DNA of 32,487 nt from Zemynaea arenosa. GTDB lineage: Bacteria > Pseudomonadota > Gammaproteobacteria > Burkholderiales > Burkholderiaceae_D. The notes beneath the pieces were generated by a model, which saw nothing but the letters and a program-made list of their open reading frames with translations, was not told the origin of the DNA and searched no databases. The position numbers and the translations under genes are program-made. Shown here piece by piece: positions 1 through 8,198 of the stretch (the stretch's first letter is position 1; the number at the start of each line of letters is the position of its first letter). The DNA is taken from NCBI RefSeq assembly GCF_004614185.1, contig NZ_SPVF01000264.1:1-32487 (forward strand), in the 5' to 3' direction.

Positions 1-1182
1 GCGCTGGCCGATGGCTGGCTGGGGCGCCGCTCGCCGCCGCTGCGCGTGGAGCGGCAGGCGCCGGGCGTCCTGTCCCTCGGCAGCTGGCGGCCGGTGACGC
101 TGCGCGTGCATAACGGTGCCGCGCGCGATACGGGCGTGGAGGTATTCGACGGCTATCCCGGCATCTGGGACATGGAAGGACTGCCGCACCTGGCGGCCGT
201 GCCGGGCGGCGGGTATATGGATGTGACCTACCGGGTGCGCGCGCAGGAGCGGGGCGACGCGGCGTTTGAGCAGGCGTGGCTGCGGGTGCCGTCGCCGCTG
301 GGCCTGTGGTGGGTGGCGCACCGCATGGGCGCGGCCCAGGAGGTGCGGGTGTTCCCCGACTTCTCGGCCATCCTGCGCCAGACATTGCGCGGTGCGGACC
401 GCAACGCGCCGACTGCGGGCGCGCTGCTGCGGCGCCAGCGCGGCGAGGGCACCGAGTTTCGCCAGCTGCGCGAGTACCGGCGCGGCGACAGCCTGCGCTC
501 GATCGACTGGAAGGCCACGGCGCGGCACCGCAAGCCGATCAGCCGCGAATATCAATCGGAGCGCGACCAGCAGGTCGTGTTCCTGCTCGATACCGGCCGC
601 CGCATGCTGGCGCGCGACGGGGCGACTTCGCACTTCGACCATGCATTGAACGCGGTGCTGACGCTCAGCTTCGTCGCGGCGAAGCAGGGCGACGCGGTCG
701 GCTTGATGAGCTTTGGCGAGACCACGCGCTGGATCGCGCCAGGCAAAGGGACCGTGGGCGTGGACCGCATGCTGGCGGGGGTGTACGACCTGCAGCCCAC
801 CGAGACCGCGCCCGACTACGCGCGCGCGGCGCAGGACCTGCTGGGGCGCTTATCGCGGCGCGCTTTCGTCGTGTTGATCACCAATTTGCGCGACGAAGAC
901 GACCGCGCCCTGCGCACCGCCTGTGAGCTGCTCGCGGGCCGCCACCTGGTGCTGGTGGCCAGCCTGCGCGAGCGCGCGCTGGACGCGGTGGGGCAGCAGG
1001 ACGTGGTGGGCTTCGACGCTGCCCTGCGCATGGCGGGCACGGAGATCTATCTGCGCCAGCGGCACGAGGCAATCCGCCAACTGGGCCTGCCGCGCGACCG
1101 CTTGATCGACGTGACACCGGAGAAGCTGGGCGTCACGCTGCTCAACCGCTACTACGACATCAAGGAGAGCGGCGCACTCTGA
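1..1182 (+). CDS. DUF58 domain protein, 5' end outside the window
   Basis: The reading frame is open from base 1, so the gene starts upstream; the GTG at 46 is only an internal possibility. The visible part has the DUF58 signature: a charged stretch (RRGDSLRSIDWKATARHRK) followed by a von Willebrand-A-like fold beginning QQVVFLLDTGRRM. In this family two N-terminal membrane helices usually precede this region; they would lie outside the window. DUF58 proteins are normally encoded beside a MoxR-type AAA ATPase and are thought to act with it in envelope or chaperone-like functions; that partner is not visible here. The gene ends 21 bases before a convergent DUF805 gene, with no clear terminator between them. 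Family assignment is firm; the cellular role is unknown. Confidence 0.85.
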   Translation, partial: ALADGWLGRRSPPLRVERQAPGVLSLGSWRPVTLRVHNGAARDTGVEVFDGYPGIWDMEGLPHLAAVPGGGYMDVTYRVRAQERGDAAFEQAWLRVPSPLGLWWVAHRMGAAQEVRVFPDFSAILRQTLRGADRNAPTAGALLRRQRGEGTEFRQLREYRRGDSLRSIDWKATARHRKPISREYQSERDQQVVFLLDTGRRMLARDGATSHFDHALNAVLTLSFVAAKQGDAVGLMSFGETTRWIAPGKGTVGVDRMLAGVYDLQPTETAPDYARAAQDLLGRLSRRAFVVLITNLRDEDDRALRTACELLAGRHLVLVASLRERALDAVGQQDVVGFDAALRMAGTEIYLRQRHEAIRQLGLPRDRLIDVTPEKLGVTLLNRYYDIKESGAL

Positions 1183-1203
1183 TGGCGCGCCGCGGGACGG
1201 ACC

Positions 1204-1734
1204 TCAGCGTTGCGCGGAAACGCCGGCCTGGGTATAAGTCTGGTAGGCGGGGACGGCAATCGCAGCGGCGATGCCGATCAGTGGCACGGCCAGGAAGAAC
1301 CACGCTGCGATGATGACGCCGCGCGTGTTCGGGCCCGGCGGAGGACCGAAGCGGTTGGCCTGCTCCGAGCCGCGCCCGATCATCATCCACAGCCCGATCA
1401 GCATGTTCACCAGCGGGATGAACAGCAAGACGGCCAGCCAGCCCGACTGGTCGAGATCGTTCAGGCGGCGGCGCGCCAGCACGAAGCCCGCCACCAGCAG
1501 GGCGAGGTAGGCCAGGCCCATCACGATCACCCCGAGCGCGCTCGCGATCAGCGTGGCGACGCCGGCGGCGAAGAACACCACGATGGTGATGCCAAACAGC
1601 ATGGTGCAATAGCCGAGATAGCGGACCCGGCCGATGCGGCCGCTGGTCTGGAACAGGCTGGGTTGATAGGCTTCGACCGGTGCAAAGCCCAGATCGTTCA
1701 TCACACCTTCCGGTGCTGCGTACGGATTGCTCAC
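1204..1734 (-). CDS. DUF805 family membrane protein (copy 1)
   Basis: This 176-residue protein starts at GTG with an AGGAG Shine-Dalgarno 8 bases upstream. It opens with the SNPYAAP motif common at the N-terminus of this family. Next come GRIGRVRYLGY, a pair of hydrophobic helices, the loop ARRRLNDLDQSGW, another helix ending IPLVN, and NRFGPPPGPN, all DUF805 landmarks. The last helix and tail (LIGIAAAIAVPAYQTYTQ) look like the N-terminal helix of a type IV pilin, yet they sit at the C-terminus. DUF805 proteins are inner-membrane proteins of unknown function. It is the first of three intact copies within 2.8 kb and is divergent from the SRPBCC-ArsR operon. Confidence 0.85.
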   Translation of the reverse strand: MSNPYAAPEGVMNDLGFAPVEAYQPSLFQTSGRIGRVRYLGYCTMLFGITIVVFFAAGVATLIASALGVIVMGLAYLALLVAGFVLARRRLNDLDQSGWLAVLLFIPLVNMLIGLWMMIGRGSEQANRFGPPPGPNTRGVIIAAWFFLAVPLIGIAAAIAVPAYQTYTQAGVSAQR

Positions 1735-1830
1735 TGCGTTGTCTCCTCTGATTTTGTTAAATCGGCTCTTTGGCCGTGGCGGAGTTATCGCACAGTCTTG
1801 CGCTCAACTCAACATTTTTGTGCTGGCGCC

Positions 1831-1896
1831 GAAACTGAAGTTTAAACTTGACTTTCATGTGAAAGACTTGGATACTGAAGCCTCAACTTCACTTTC
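1831..1896 (+). promoter_or_regulatory. Promoter with repeated operator for the SRPBCC-ArsR operon
   Basis: A 12-base element resembling AACTTSACTTTC occurs three times. It is inverted at 1831-1842 and direct at 1845-1856 and 1885-1896; the two direct copies are exactly 40 bases apart. The first two form a 26-base dyad (11 of 13 pairs) around the perfect palindrome AAGTTTAAACTT at 1838-1849. A further dyad CTTTCA-TG-TGAAAG lies at 1852-1865. A plausible sigma-70 promoter is TTGACT at 1848-1853 with GATACT at 1871-1876, 17 bases apart, so the repeats cover the -35 and the likely start site. Control by the ArsR protein of this operon is inferred from position. Confidence 0.65.
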
Positions 1897-1906
1897 GGAG
1901 GTCCTG

Positions 1907-2392
1907 ATGAGCAACCCAGCCGTACAGCACCACACCTTCACCATCGAGCGCACGTTTGCCAAGCCGGTGGCCAAGGTCTTCGCCGCCTTCGCGGACGCAC
2001 AGCGCAAGCGCCGCTGGTTTGGCGAGAGCGCCAACCACGACGTCGAACAGTTCGAGATGCAATTCCAGCCGGGCGGGCGCGAGCAGGCCAGCTACCGGCT
2101 GCGCGCGGGCACAGCGTTCCCGGGCGTGGTGATCCAGCGCGAGGGCGTGTACCTGGACATCGTGCCCGGGCAGCGCATCGTCGCGGCCGCCACCATGGCC
2201 TTCCAGGGCAAGCCCATTTCCGCATCGCTCGAGACCTTCGAGTTCGAGGACGCGGCTGGCGGCACCCGGTTCACGTTCACGCACCAGGCGGCGTTCTTCG
2301 AAGGTGCGGACGGGCCGCAGATGCGCGAGCAGGGCTGGCAGCAGCTGTTCGGGCAGCTGGACGAGGAACTGGCGCGCGGCGGGCAGGGATGA
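1907..2392 (+). CDS. SRPBCC (AHSA1-like) domain protein
   Basis: A 161-residue soluble protein of the START/Bet v1-like SRPBCC superfamily, AHSA1/activator-of-Hsp90 subgroup. The opening pattern (FTIERTFAKPVAKVFAAFADAQRKRRWF) and the later GGTRFTFTHQAAFFEG and GWQQLFGQLDEEL are typical of this small ligand-binding fold. The ATG at 1907 is chosen because GGAGGT lies at 1897-1902; the frame is open further upstream, but that stretch is the promoter region. Its stop overlaps the start of the ArsR gene (ATGA), so the two are translationally coupled. SRPBCC-ArsR pairs are common in bacteria, and the SRPBCC partner is often suspected of binding a hydrophobic ligand. The ligand is unknown. Confidence 0.88.
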   Translation: MSNPAVQHHTFTIERTFAKPVAKVFAAFADAQRKRRWFGESANHDVEQFEMQFQPGGREQASYRLRAGTAFPGVVIQREGVYLDIVPGQRIVAAATMAFQGKPISASLETFEFEDAAGGTRFTFTHQAAFFEGADGPQMREQGWQQLFGQLDEELARGGQG

Positions 2393-2724
2393 GCACGCAG
2401 GCATTGGACTGGGCCGCGGCCGATGGCATCTTCTTCGCGATGGGGGACGCCACCCGGCGCTCGATCGTACGGATGGTGTCGGAGGGGCCGCAGTCGGTGA
2501 GCGCGCTGGCCAAGGCGCTGGGCGTGACGCTGACGGCGATCGCCCAGCACGTGCAGGTGCTGCAGGGCTGCGGCTTGCTGCGGACCCAGAAGGTGGGCCG
2601 GGTCCGCCTCTGCCAGGCCGACCCGCGCGGGCTGGATGTGCTGCAGCAGTGGGTCAGCATCACGCGCCAGCTATGGGAGGCGCGCTTCGACGCGTTGGAT
2701 GCGATGCTGGACGAGGAGGACTGA
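2389..2724 (+). CDS. ArsR family winged-helix transcriptional regulator
   Basis: A 111-residue protein with one ArsR/SmtB winged-helix domain. The segment FAMGDATRRSIVRMVSEGPQSV leads into the recognition helix-turn-helix (VSALAKALGVTLTAIAQHVQVL) and the wing (LLRTQKVGRVRLCQADP). There is no CVC metal-binding motif, so it is unlikely to sense arsenic or another thiophilic metal. It belongs to the group that accompanies SRPBCC proteins. It overlaps the SRPBCC gene by 4 bases, and the repeat cluster upstream of the operon is a natural candidate for its operator, suggesting autorepression. The inducer is unknown. Confidence 0.9.
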   Translation: MSTQALDWAAADGIFFAMGDATRRSIVRMVSEGPQSVSALAKALGVTLTAIAQHVQVLQGCGLLRTQKVGRVRLCQADPRGLDVLQQWVSITRQLWEARFDALDAMLDEED

Positions 2725-2759
2725 GCGCCGGCTCCTCGCTGCGGTGCCGCTAGGAGGCC

Positions 2760-3293
2760 TCAGGCGGGCGCTGCGACGTCCGCCACCCCTGCTTTCACCA
2801 GGGCCGGGACGGCGACTGCCATCAGAATTCCTGCCAGCGCCGGAATAATGAAAGCCGCCACGGCAGCGGCCACAACCTTGTCGGAATTCGGCGCCGGTGG
2901 CAGGCCGAAGCGGTTGGCGTCGGCGGAGCCCGATGCGAACTGGAGCCAGGCCCAGACCACCATGTTCAGGAAGGGTATCAGCAGCAGGATGGCCATCCAG
3001 CCGGGCTGGTCCAGGTCCTGCAAGCGGCGGCGCGCCTGCACGAAACCGGAGGCGAGCATGGCCGCGTACCCGGCGAAGATGAGCGTGAGCGCCAATGCCT
3101 GGCTCACTGGCAGGAGCGGCATCGATAGCAGGCTCAGCGTCATGCCCATCATCCCGCACAGTGACGAATACGCGAAGTAGCGCAGGCGGCCGATGCGGCC
3201 GTTCCATTGCAGGATGCGCGGTTCAGTCGCGCCTGGCGTGAAGGCGGGTGCGGTGGTCAGGGTGGCCGGGCTTGAAACGTAGGGATTGGACAC
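2760..3293 (-). CDS. DUF805 family membrane protein (copy 2)
   Basis: The best start is the GTG at 3293, giving 177 residues beginning (V)SNPYVSS, because AAGGAG lies 6 bases upstream; the open frame to 3398 adds residues without family resemblance. The landmarks match copy 1: GRIGRLRYFAY, ARRRLQDLDQPGW, LIPFLN and NRFGLPPAPN, with about four hydrophobic helices between them. The C-terminal helix (ALAGILMAVAVPALV) is again pilin-like but lacks the PAYQ-Y tail of copy 1. It is convergent with the ArsR gene. It is an inner-membrane protein of unknown function that probably arose by local duplication with its neighbours. Confidence 0.85.
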   Translation of the reverse strand: MSNPYVSSPATLTTAPAFTPGATEPRILQWNGRIGRLRYFAYSSLCGMMGMTLSLLSMPLLPVSQALALTLIFAGYAAMLASGFVQARRRLQDLDQPGWMAILLLIPFLNMVVWAWLQFASGSADANRFGLPPAPNSDKVVAAAVAAFIIPALAGILMAVAVPALVKAGVADVAAPA

Positions 3294-3407
3294 GGCAGTC
3301 TCCTTGGCGGGGTGAGGACTGCCGGGATCATACGGGCGCTTTTGTAGCGCGCAGGCCGGTTTGCGCTGCGTCGTGACGTGGCGCGGCATGCGCACCACAA
3401 AGCGTCG

Positions 3408-3935
3408 TCAGCCGCGCTCGTTGATGCCAGCGGCCAGGAACGGCGCAGACAGGACGGCCACCATGATCAGAAGGGCGCAGGCAAACAGGATGTATTCCCG
3501 GCGCCCGTTGGGCGGCGGGGGCGGGCCAAAGCGGTTGTGCGCCGGCGTGCCCTTGCCGAACAGCAGGCGTAGCATCAGGCCCAGGTTTACCAGCGGCACC
3601 AGGAACAGCAGCAGGATCCACGGCGTCGTGTCCAGATCCTGCAGGCGGCGCCGGGCGAAGACGAGGCCCGCAATGGCGCCCAGCACCGTCACCGCGAGCG
3701 GCACCAGGGTGGACACCTGAAGGGCGATACTTTGGGGAACGCGGAGGAACACCATCACGACCGCAACCACAATGGCCACGCCAAAGGTCGCGGCCACCGC
3801 CAGCGTGACGTAGGTGAAGTAGCGGATGCGCCCGAGCCGGCCGTTCAGTGCGAACACGTTCGTGTGACCCGGCCCTGCGGGCACGCTGGGCGTGTCGGCG
3901 ACGGACAGGTCTGGGGCGGCGTAGGGATTGGTCAT
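3408..3935 (-). CDS. DUF805 family membrane protein (copy 3)
   Basis: A 175-residue protein from the ATG at 3935, chosen because it gives the family N-terminus MTNPYAAPDL and has GGAG 7 bases upstream; 17 further open codons lie before it. DUF805 landmarks are GRLGRIRYFTY, ARRRLQDLDTTPW, LVPLVN and NRFGPPPPPN. The C-terminus ends in a hydrophobic helix (LIMVAVLSAPFLAAGI) without the pilin-like PAYQ, so it is the most divergent copy at that end. It lies 51 bases downstream of the VOC gene on the same strand and could be transcribed with it. Function unknown. Confidence 0.85.
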   Translation of the reverse strand: MTNPYAAPDLSVADTPSVPAGPGHTNVFALNGRLGRIRYFTYVTLAVAATFGVAIVVAVVMVFLRVPQSIALQVSTLVPLAVTVLGAIAGLVFARRRLQDLDTTPWILLLFLVPLVNLGLMLRLLFGKGTPAHNRFGPPPPPNGRREYILFACALLIMVAVLSAPFLAAGINERG

Positions 3936-3986
3936 GCGGGCTCCGGCAGTGGTGGAACGGCTGCCGGAATCATACATGGCTGCCAA

Positions 3987-4352
3987 TCAGCGGACGGCGA
4001 CCGGGTCGAAGTGCGGATTCTGGATCAGCCCGAGGACGTTCCCGAACGGGTCCTTCAGCTCGGCCACCCTGATGCCTTCGCCAACGTCCTGGATTTTTTC
4101 GTGCTCGCTCGCGCCGAAGCCGACGATGCGCGCGACTTCGGCTTCGATGTCGTCGACGCCCCAGTACACCACCGAACCGTGCGTGCCCGGCGTCCCGTCC
4201 GGCACCAGCCCCAGCTCGAAGCCGCCGATGGCAAAGCCGACGTAGAACGGCTGATCGAAGTAGGGTTCGGTCCCGAACACCTTGCCAAACCACTCCTTCG
4301 CGCGTCCCAGGTCGGCCACGGGATACTTCACGGTGCGCAATCCCTTGATCAT
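3987..4352 (-). CDS. VOC family (glyoxalase/bleomycin-resistance fold) protein
   Basis: A 121-residue single-domain vicinal-oxygen-chelate fold protein. The start MIKGLRTVKYPV at 4352 follows GGAGGAG by 6 bases, which makes it better than the upstream in-frame ATG at 4379. Typical features are VADLGRAKEWFGKVFG at the N-terminus, the strand HGSVVYWGVDDIEAEVARI in the middle, and the C-terminal LKDPFGNVLGLIQNP, whose pattern usually ends with a metal-binding or structural residue. VOC proteins include glyoxalases, dioxygenases and antibiotic-binding proteins; the substrate cannot be read from sequence. It sits between a DUF805 gene and a DUF805 remnant on the same strand. Confidence 0.87.
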   Translation of the reverse strand: MIKGLRTVKYPVADLGRAKEWFGKVFGTEPYFDQPFYVGFAIGGFELGLVPDGTPGTHGSVVYWGVDDIEAEVARIVGFGASEHEKIQDVGEGIRVAELKDPFGNVLGLIQNPHFDPVAVR

Positions 4353-4430
4353 TTCAGTCTCCTCCAGAGAAAACTGCATGATGCCATCCGCGCCCAGGCT
4401 CGTATTGGAAAAATGGAATCAGACGTCGGC

Positions 4431-4700
4431 TCAGAAGCGCCCTTCGGCCGCGGCCGCCCTGGCTTGGTATGTCTGCACGGCCGGCACGATGACCGCGGTC
4501 GTCATGGCAAACGTGACGACGACGAACAAGGTCCACAGGCCAGCCACTGCGCCGCGCGGATTCGGGGCTGGCGGCGGGCCGAAGCGGTTGTGCTCCATTG
4601 AGCCCGGCGCCAGCAGCAGCCACACGTAGACGAACAAGCTGATCAGCGGGAGCAGGGTCAGCGCCTGATTGCTGCTGGCGCGACGGAGGCTGGGTCCTCG
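4431..4700 (-). pseudogene. 5'-truncated DUF805 gene remnant
   Basis: Reading leftward, about 80 codons encode the C-terminal half of a DUF805 protein: ALTLLPLISLFVYVWLLL, then EHNRFGPPPAPN, and a last helix with IVPAVQTYQ before the stop at 4431. Homology starts abruptly near 4670. The expected NPYAAP start, the GRIGR motif, the first two helices and an intact ARRRL-DLD loop are missing. No ATG with a ribosome binding site precedes the fragment in frame, and the AraC gene ends only about 40 bases upstream. It looks like a fourth cluster member that lost its 5' half, perhaps by deletion against the AraC gene. The alternative is an assembly error or a very short expressed protein. Confidence 0.7.
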
Positions 4701-4738
4701 GCGGCATTGATGGGTTTGCGCATCACGCGCGGGTGGCG

Positions 4739-5503
4739 TCAGCGCTGGAGCTGGCTGGGTGAGGCGCCGGTGAGGGCGGTGAAGTCGTGGATCAGGTGGG
4801 ACTGGTCGTAATAGCCGTGATTGAGGGCGAACGCGGACCAGTCGATCCCGCCGCCAGTGGTCCGCAGCGCGGCATGCGCCGCCTGGAAGCGGCACACCAT
4901 GGCGAAGCTCTTGGCGTTTAGCCCGACGCGCTCGCGGAACACCTGCGCCAGGTGCTGCCGCGAGACACCCAGCGCGGACGCCAGCGCCTCCACCCGTAGC
5001 GTCCCGCGCGACTGCTCGACGAGCTTCACCGCGCGCTGCGCCAGCAGGCCGGCACGGTCCGGCAGGGCGGCGTCCGCGCGCGCCTGCAAGCGCGCCAGCA
5101 GCCAGGTCTCGATGACCGCGAGCATCTGCTCCAGCGGCAGCGCGCGCTCCCACAGCGCCGCCGCCAGCCGCTCGGACTCCGCGCGCGGCCACAATTCGTC
5201 CAGCGCCGGATGCCCATCCTGCAGCTCCGAGAGCGGCACATCGAAGAACGCCCGCGCCGCCCCCGGCCGGAAGCGCACCGCCACCGTCCGCACCGGCCGC
5301 ACAAACTCGGCCACGTGCGCCCGCGACATCATCCCCGCCACGAACCCGCCCGGCGCGGCGTCCTGCCACAGGATGTCAATACAATTGTCTGGTAGTACCC
5401 GATGCCGCAGCGGCCCGCCGGAGGGCAATGCCTGCGCCGTCCACAGGCAGGCCACATGGGCCGCCAGGGCGGGCGAGGGCGGGAATTCGCGGTACAGGTT
5501 CAT
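4739..5503 (-). CDS. AraC family transcriptional regulator (DUF6597-type N-terminus)
   Basis: A 254-residue regulator. The start at 5503 (MNLYREFPPSPALAAHV) is chosen because the 44 upstream open codons overlap the leuS start and look non-coding. The N-terminal half, with the CLWTAQ and LPDNCIDILW patterns, resembles the DUF6597 ligand-sensing-like domain. The C-terminal ~100 residues carry the two AraC helix-turn-helices: LRVEALASALGVSRQHLAQVFRE and FALNHGYYDQSHLIHDFTALTG. It is divergent from leuS with 52 bases between start codons. Downstream in the same direction are only the DUF805 remnant and the VOC gene, so its target is not evident. Confidence 0.88.
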   Translation of the reverse strand: MNLYREFPPSPALAAHVACLWTAQALPSGGPLRHRVLPDNCIDILWQDAAPGGFVAGMMSRAHVAEFVRPVRTVAVRFRPGAARAFFDVPLSELQDGHPALDELWPRAESERLAAALWERALPLEQMLAVIETWLLARLQARADAALPDRAGLLAQRAVKLVEQSRGTLRVEALASALGVSRQHLAQVFRERVGLNAKSFAMVCRFQAAHAALRTTGGGIDWSAFALNHGYYDQSHLIHDFTALTGASPSQLQR

Positions 5504-5514
5504 GGGCCTGCCAG

Positions 5515-5520
5515 TATAAT
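5515..5520 (+). promoter_or_regulatory. Probable leuS -10 element
   Basis: A perfect TATAAT lies 35 bases before the leuS ATG, predicting a start near 5527 and a short leader without an obvious Shine-Dalgarno. The -35 region (GGTACA at 5491-5496, 18-base spacing) is weak and lies across the start codon of the divergent AraC gene, so RNA polymerase here would overlap the AraC translation start. Confidence 0.6.
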
Positions 5521-5555
5521 GTGGGGTTCCAGTCCAACTTCGCGCAGCACACACC

Positions 5556-8192
5556 ATGCAAGACAAATACAGCCACACCGACGTCGAAAAAGCCGCCCAG
5601 GACCACTGGACGGCCATCGATGCGTACAAAGCCATCGAAAACGATCCGCGCTTCCCGAAGGGGAAGTACTACGCGTGCTCGATGCTACCGTACCCGTCGG
5701 GCAAGCTGCACATGGGCCACGTGCGCAACTACACCATCAACGACATGCTGGCGCGCTTCCTGCGCACCAATGGCTACAACGTCCTGATGCCGATGGGCTG
5801 GGACGCCTTCGGCCTGCCCGCCGAAAACGCGGCGCTGAAGAACCAGGTGCCGCCCGCGAAGTGGACCTACGATAACATCGCCTACATGAAGAAGCAGATG
5901 CAGGCGATGGGGCTGGCCATCGACTGGTCGCGCGAAGTGGCCACCTGCGATCCTGCGTACTACAAGTGGAACCAGTGGCTGTTCCTCAAGATGCTGGAAA
6001 AAGGCATCGCCTACCGCAAGACCCAGATCGTCAACTGGGACCCGGTCGACCAAACTGTGCTCGCCAACGAGCAGGTGATCGACGGGCGTGGCTGGCGCAC
6101 CGGCGCGCTGGTTGAAAAGCGCGAGATCCCCGGCTACTACCTGGCCATCACCAGCTACGCGGAAGAGCTGCTGGACTCCGTCGTCAACAAGCTCCCGGGC
6201 TGGCCGGAGCGTGTGCGCCTGATGCAGGAAAACTGGATCGGCAAAAGCGAGGGTGTGCGCTTCGCCTTCCCGCATACGATCCGCGGCGCCGACGGACAGC
6301 TGATCCAGGACGGCAAGATGTTCGTCTTCACCACCCGCGCGGACACCGTGATGGGCGTGACCTTTGCCGCCGTGGCGCCGGAGCACCCGCTCGCGACCCA
6401 CGCCGGCGCATCGAACCCGAAGCTGGCTGCGTTCATCGAAGAGTGCAAGAAGGGCGGCACCACCGAAGCCGAACTCGCGCTGCGCGAAAAGGAAGGCATG
6501 CCGACGGGCCTCTTCGTCACCCATCCGCTGACCGGTGAGCAGGTCGAGGTCTGGGTCGGCAACTACGTCCTGATGACCTACGGCGACGGCGCCGTGATGG
6601 GCGTGCCCGCGCACGACGAGCGTGATTTCGCGTTCGCCAAAAAATACAACCTGCCGATCAAGCAGGTCGTGGCCGTGGAAGGCGAGACGTACTCGCTGGA
6701 CGCCTGGCAGGAATGGTACGGCGACAAGCAGCGCGGCGTGACCACCAACTCCGGCGCCTACGATGGCCTGGGCTACAAGGCCGCTGTCGACAGGATCGCC
6801 GCGGACCTGGCCAGCAAAGCCGATGGCGAAAAGAAGACCACCTGGCGCCTGCGCGACTGGGGCGTCTCGCGCCAGCGCTACTGGGGCACCCCGATTCCGA
6901 TCATCCATTGCGAAAGCTGTGGCGCGGTGCCGGTGCCGGAAAAGGACCTGCCGGTCGTGCTGCCGCAGGACTGCGTGCCGGACGGCTCGGGCAACCCGCT
7001 CAACAAGCGCGAGGACTTCCTGAAGGTCGACTGCCCATGCTGCGGCAAGCCGGCCCGCCGCGAGACCGACACCATGGACACCTTCGTGGACTCGTCCTGG
7101 TACTTCATGCGCTACTGCGATCCGAAGAACAACGAGAAGATGGTCGACGGCGGCACCGATTACTGGATGCCGATGGACCAGTACATCGGCGGCATCGAGC
7201 ACGCCATCCTGCACCTGCTGTACGCGCGCTTCTGGACCAAGGTGATGCGCGACCTGGGCCTGGTGAAGGTCGACGAGCCGTTCACCAACCTGCTCACGCA
7301 GGGCATGGTGCTGAAGGGCGCGTTCTTCCACAAGCCGGCCGACGCGGGCAAGAACTACTACTGGGAGCACGAGGTCGATGTCATCCGCGACGACAAGGGC
7401 CAGATCACCGGCGGCACGCTGAAGAAAGATGGCACGCCGCTCGAATATGAGATGACCACCATGTCCAAGTCGAAGAACAACGGCGTGGACCCGCAGGAGC
7501 TGATCGACCAGTACGGCGCCGACACCGCGCGCCTGTTCGTGATGTTCGCCTCGCCGCCGGAGCAGACGCTCGAGTGGAACGACGCGGGCGTGGAAGGCGC
7601 ATACCGCTTCCTCAAGCGCGTGTGGGCTTTCGGCCATGCCAAGGCCGCGCAGATCACCGGCGGTGGCACGCTGAATGCCGCGGAGCTGAACGAAGGCCAG
7701 AAGACCCTGCGCCGTGAGGTCTACAAGGTCCTGCAGCAGGCGGAGCACGACTACAAGCGCCTGCAGTACAACACCGTGGTTTCCGCCGCGATGAAGATGC
7801 TCAATACGCTGGAAGGCGCGAAACTGGACGACAGCGCGGCCTCGAACGCCGTGCTGGCCGAGGCCTACTCGATCTTCCTGCGCGTGCTGTACCCGGTCGC
7901 GCCGCACATCACCCACAGCATCTGGAAAGAGCTGGGCTATTCAGCGCAGCATGGCGACATCCTCGACGCTCCGTGGCCGCAGGTCGACCCGGCGGCGCTG
8001 GAACAGGCCGAGATCGAGCTGATGATCCAGGTGAACGGCAAGCTGCGTGGCTCCGTGAAGGTGCCCAAGGATGCCGACAAGGCCGCGATCGAAGCCGCCG
8101 CGCTGGCGACGGAAGCGGTCCAGAAGTTCGTGGAAGGCACGCCGAAGAAGATCATCGTCGTGCCGGGCAAACTCGTGAACATCGTCGCGTAA
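5556..8192 (+). CDS. leuS: Leucyl-tRNA synthetase
   Basis: An 878-residue class Ia aminoacyl-tRNA synthetase that charges tRNA-Leu with leucine in the cytoplasm; length is normal for bacterial LeuRS. The HIGH signature is HMGH at residues 52-55, inside [19 protein letters not shown]. The editing (CP1) domain follows, with the conserved threonine-rich stretch [15 protein letters not shown] and the [10 protein letters not shown] motif. The KMSKS loop is MSKSK at residues 636-640, preceded by threonine instead of the usual lysine (TMSKSKNN). The anticodon-binding and C-terminal domains end [16 protein letters not shown]. The gene leads a co-directional run with lptE (6 bases downstream) and holA, an arrangement common in Burkholderiales. 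Confidence 0.98.
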   Translation: MQDKYSHTDVEKAAQDHWTAIDAYKAIENDPRFPKGKYYACSMLPYPSGKLHMGHVRNYTINDMLARFLRTNGYNVLMPMGWDAFGLPAENAALKNQVPPAKWTYDNIAYMKKQMQAMGLAIDWSREVATCDPAYYKWNQWLFLKMLEKGIAYRKTQIVNWDPVDQTVLANEQVIDGRGWRTGALVEKREIPGYYLAITSYAEELLDSVVNKLPGWPERVRLMQENWIGKSEGVRFAFPHTIRGADGQLIQDGKMFVFTTRADTVMGVTFAAVAPEHPLATHAGASNPKLAAFIEECKKGGTTEAELALREKEGMPTGLFVTHPLTGEQVEVWVGNYVLMTYGDGAVMGVPAHDERDFAFAKKYNLPIKQVVAVEGETYSLDAWQEWYGDKQRGVTTNSGAYDGLGYKAAVDRIAADLASKADGEKKTTWRLRDWGVSRQRYWGTPIPIIHCESCGAVPVPEKDLPVVLPQDCVPDGSGNPLNKREDFLKVDCPCCGKPARRETDTMDTFVDSSWYFMRYCDPKNNEKMVDGGTDYWMPMDQYIGGIEHAILHLLYARFWTKVMRDLGLVKVDEPFTNLLTQGMVLKGAFFHKPADAGKNYYWEHEVDVIRDDKGQITGGTLKKDGTPLEYEMTTMSKSKNNGVDPQELIDQYGADTARLFVMFASPPEQTLEWNDAGVEGAYRFLKRVWAFGHAKAAQITGGGTLNAAELNEGQKTLRREVYKVLQQAEHDYKRLQYNTVVSAAMKMLNTLEGAKLDDSAASNAVLAEAYSIFLRVLYPVAPHITHSIWKELGYSAQHGDILDAPWPQVDPAALEQAEIELMIQVNGKLRGSVKVPKDADKAAIEAAALATEAVQKFVEGTPKKIIVVPGKLVNIVA

Positions 8193-8198
8193 AAGCTT

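Noticed and set aside
1727..1906. N-terminal extension of the SRPBCC protein to 1727
   Set aside because: This stretch holds the divergent promoters and operator repeats; the ATG at 1907 has a strong Shine-Dalgarno and matches the family start.
4642..4707. 21-codon minus-strand ORF starting MRKPINAAEDP at the DUF805 remnant junction
   Set aside because: No ribosome binding site, and it lies across the deletion junction; more likely chance.
5685..7916. 743-codon open frame on the minus strand opposite leuS
   Set aside because: It is a mirror of leuS third-position GC bias; the product is rich in His, Arg, Val and Gly without any domain pattern, while leuS itself is unmistakable.
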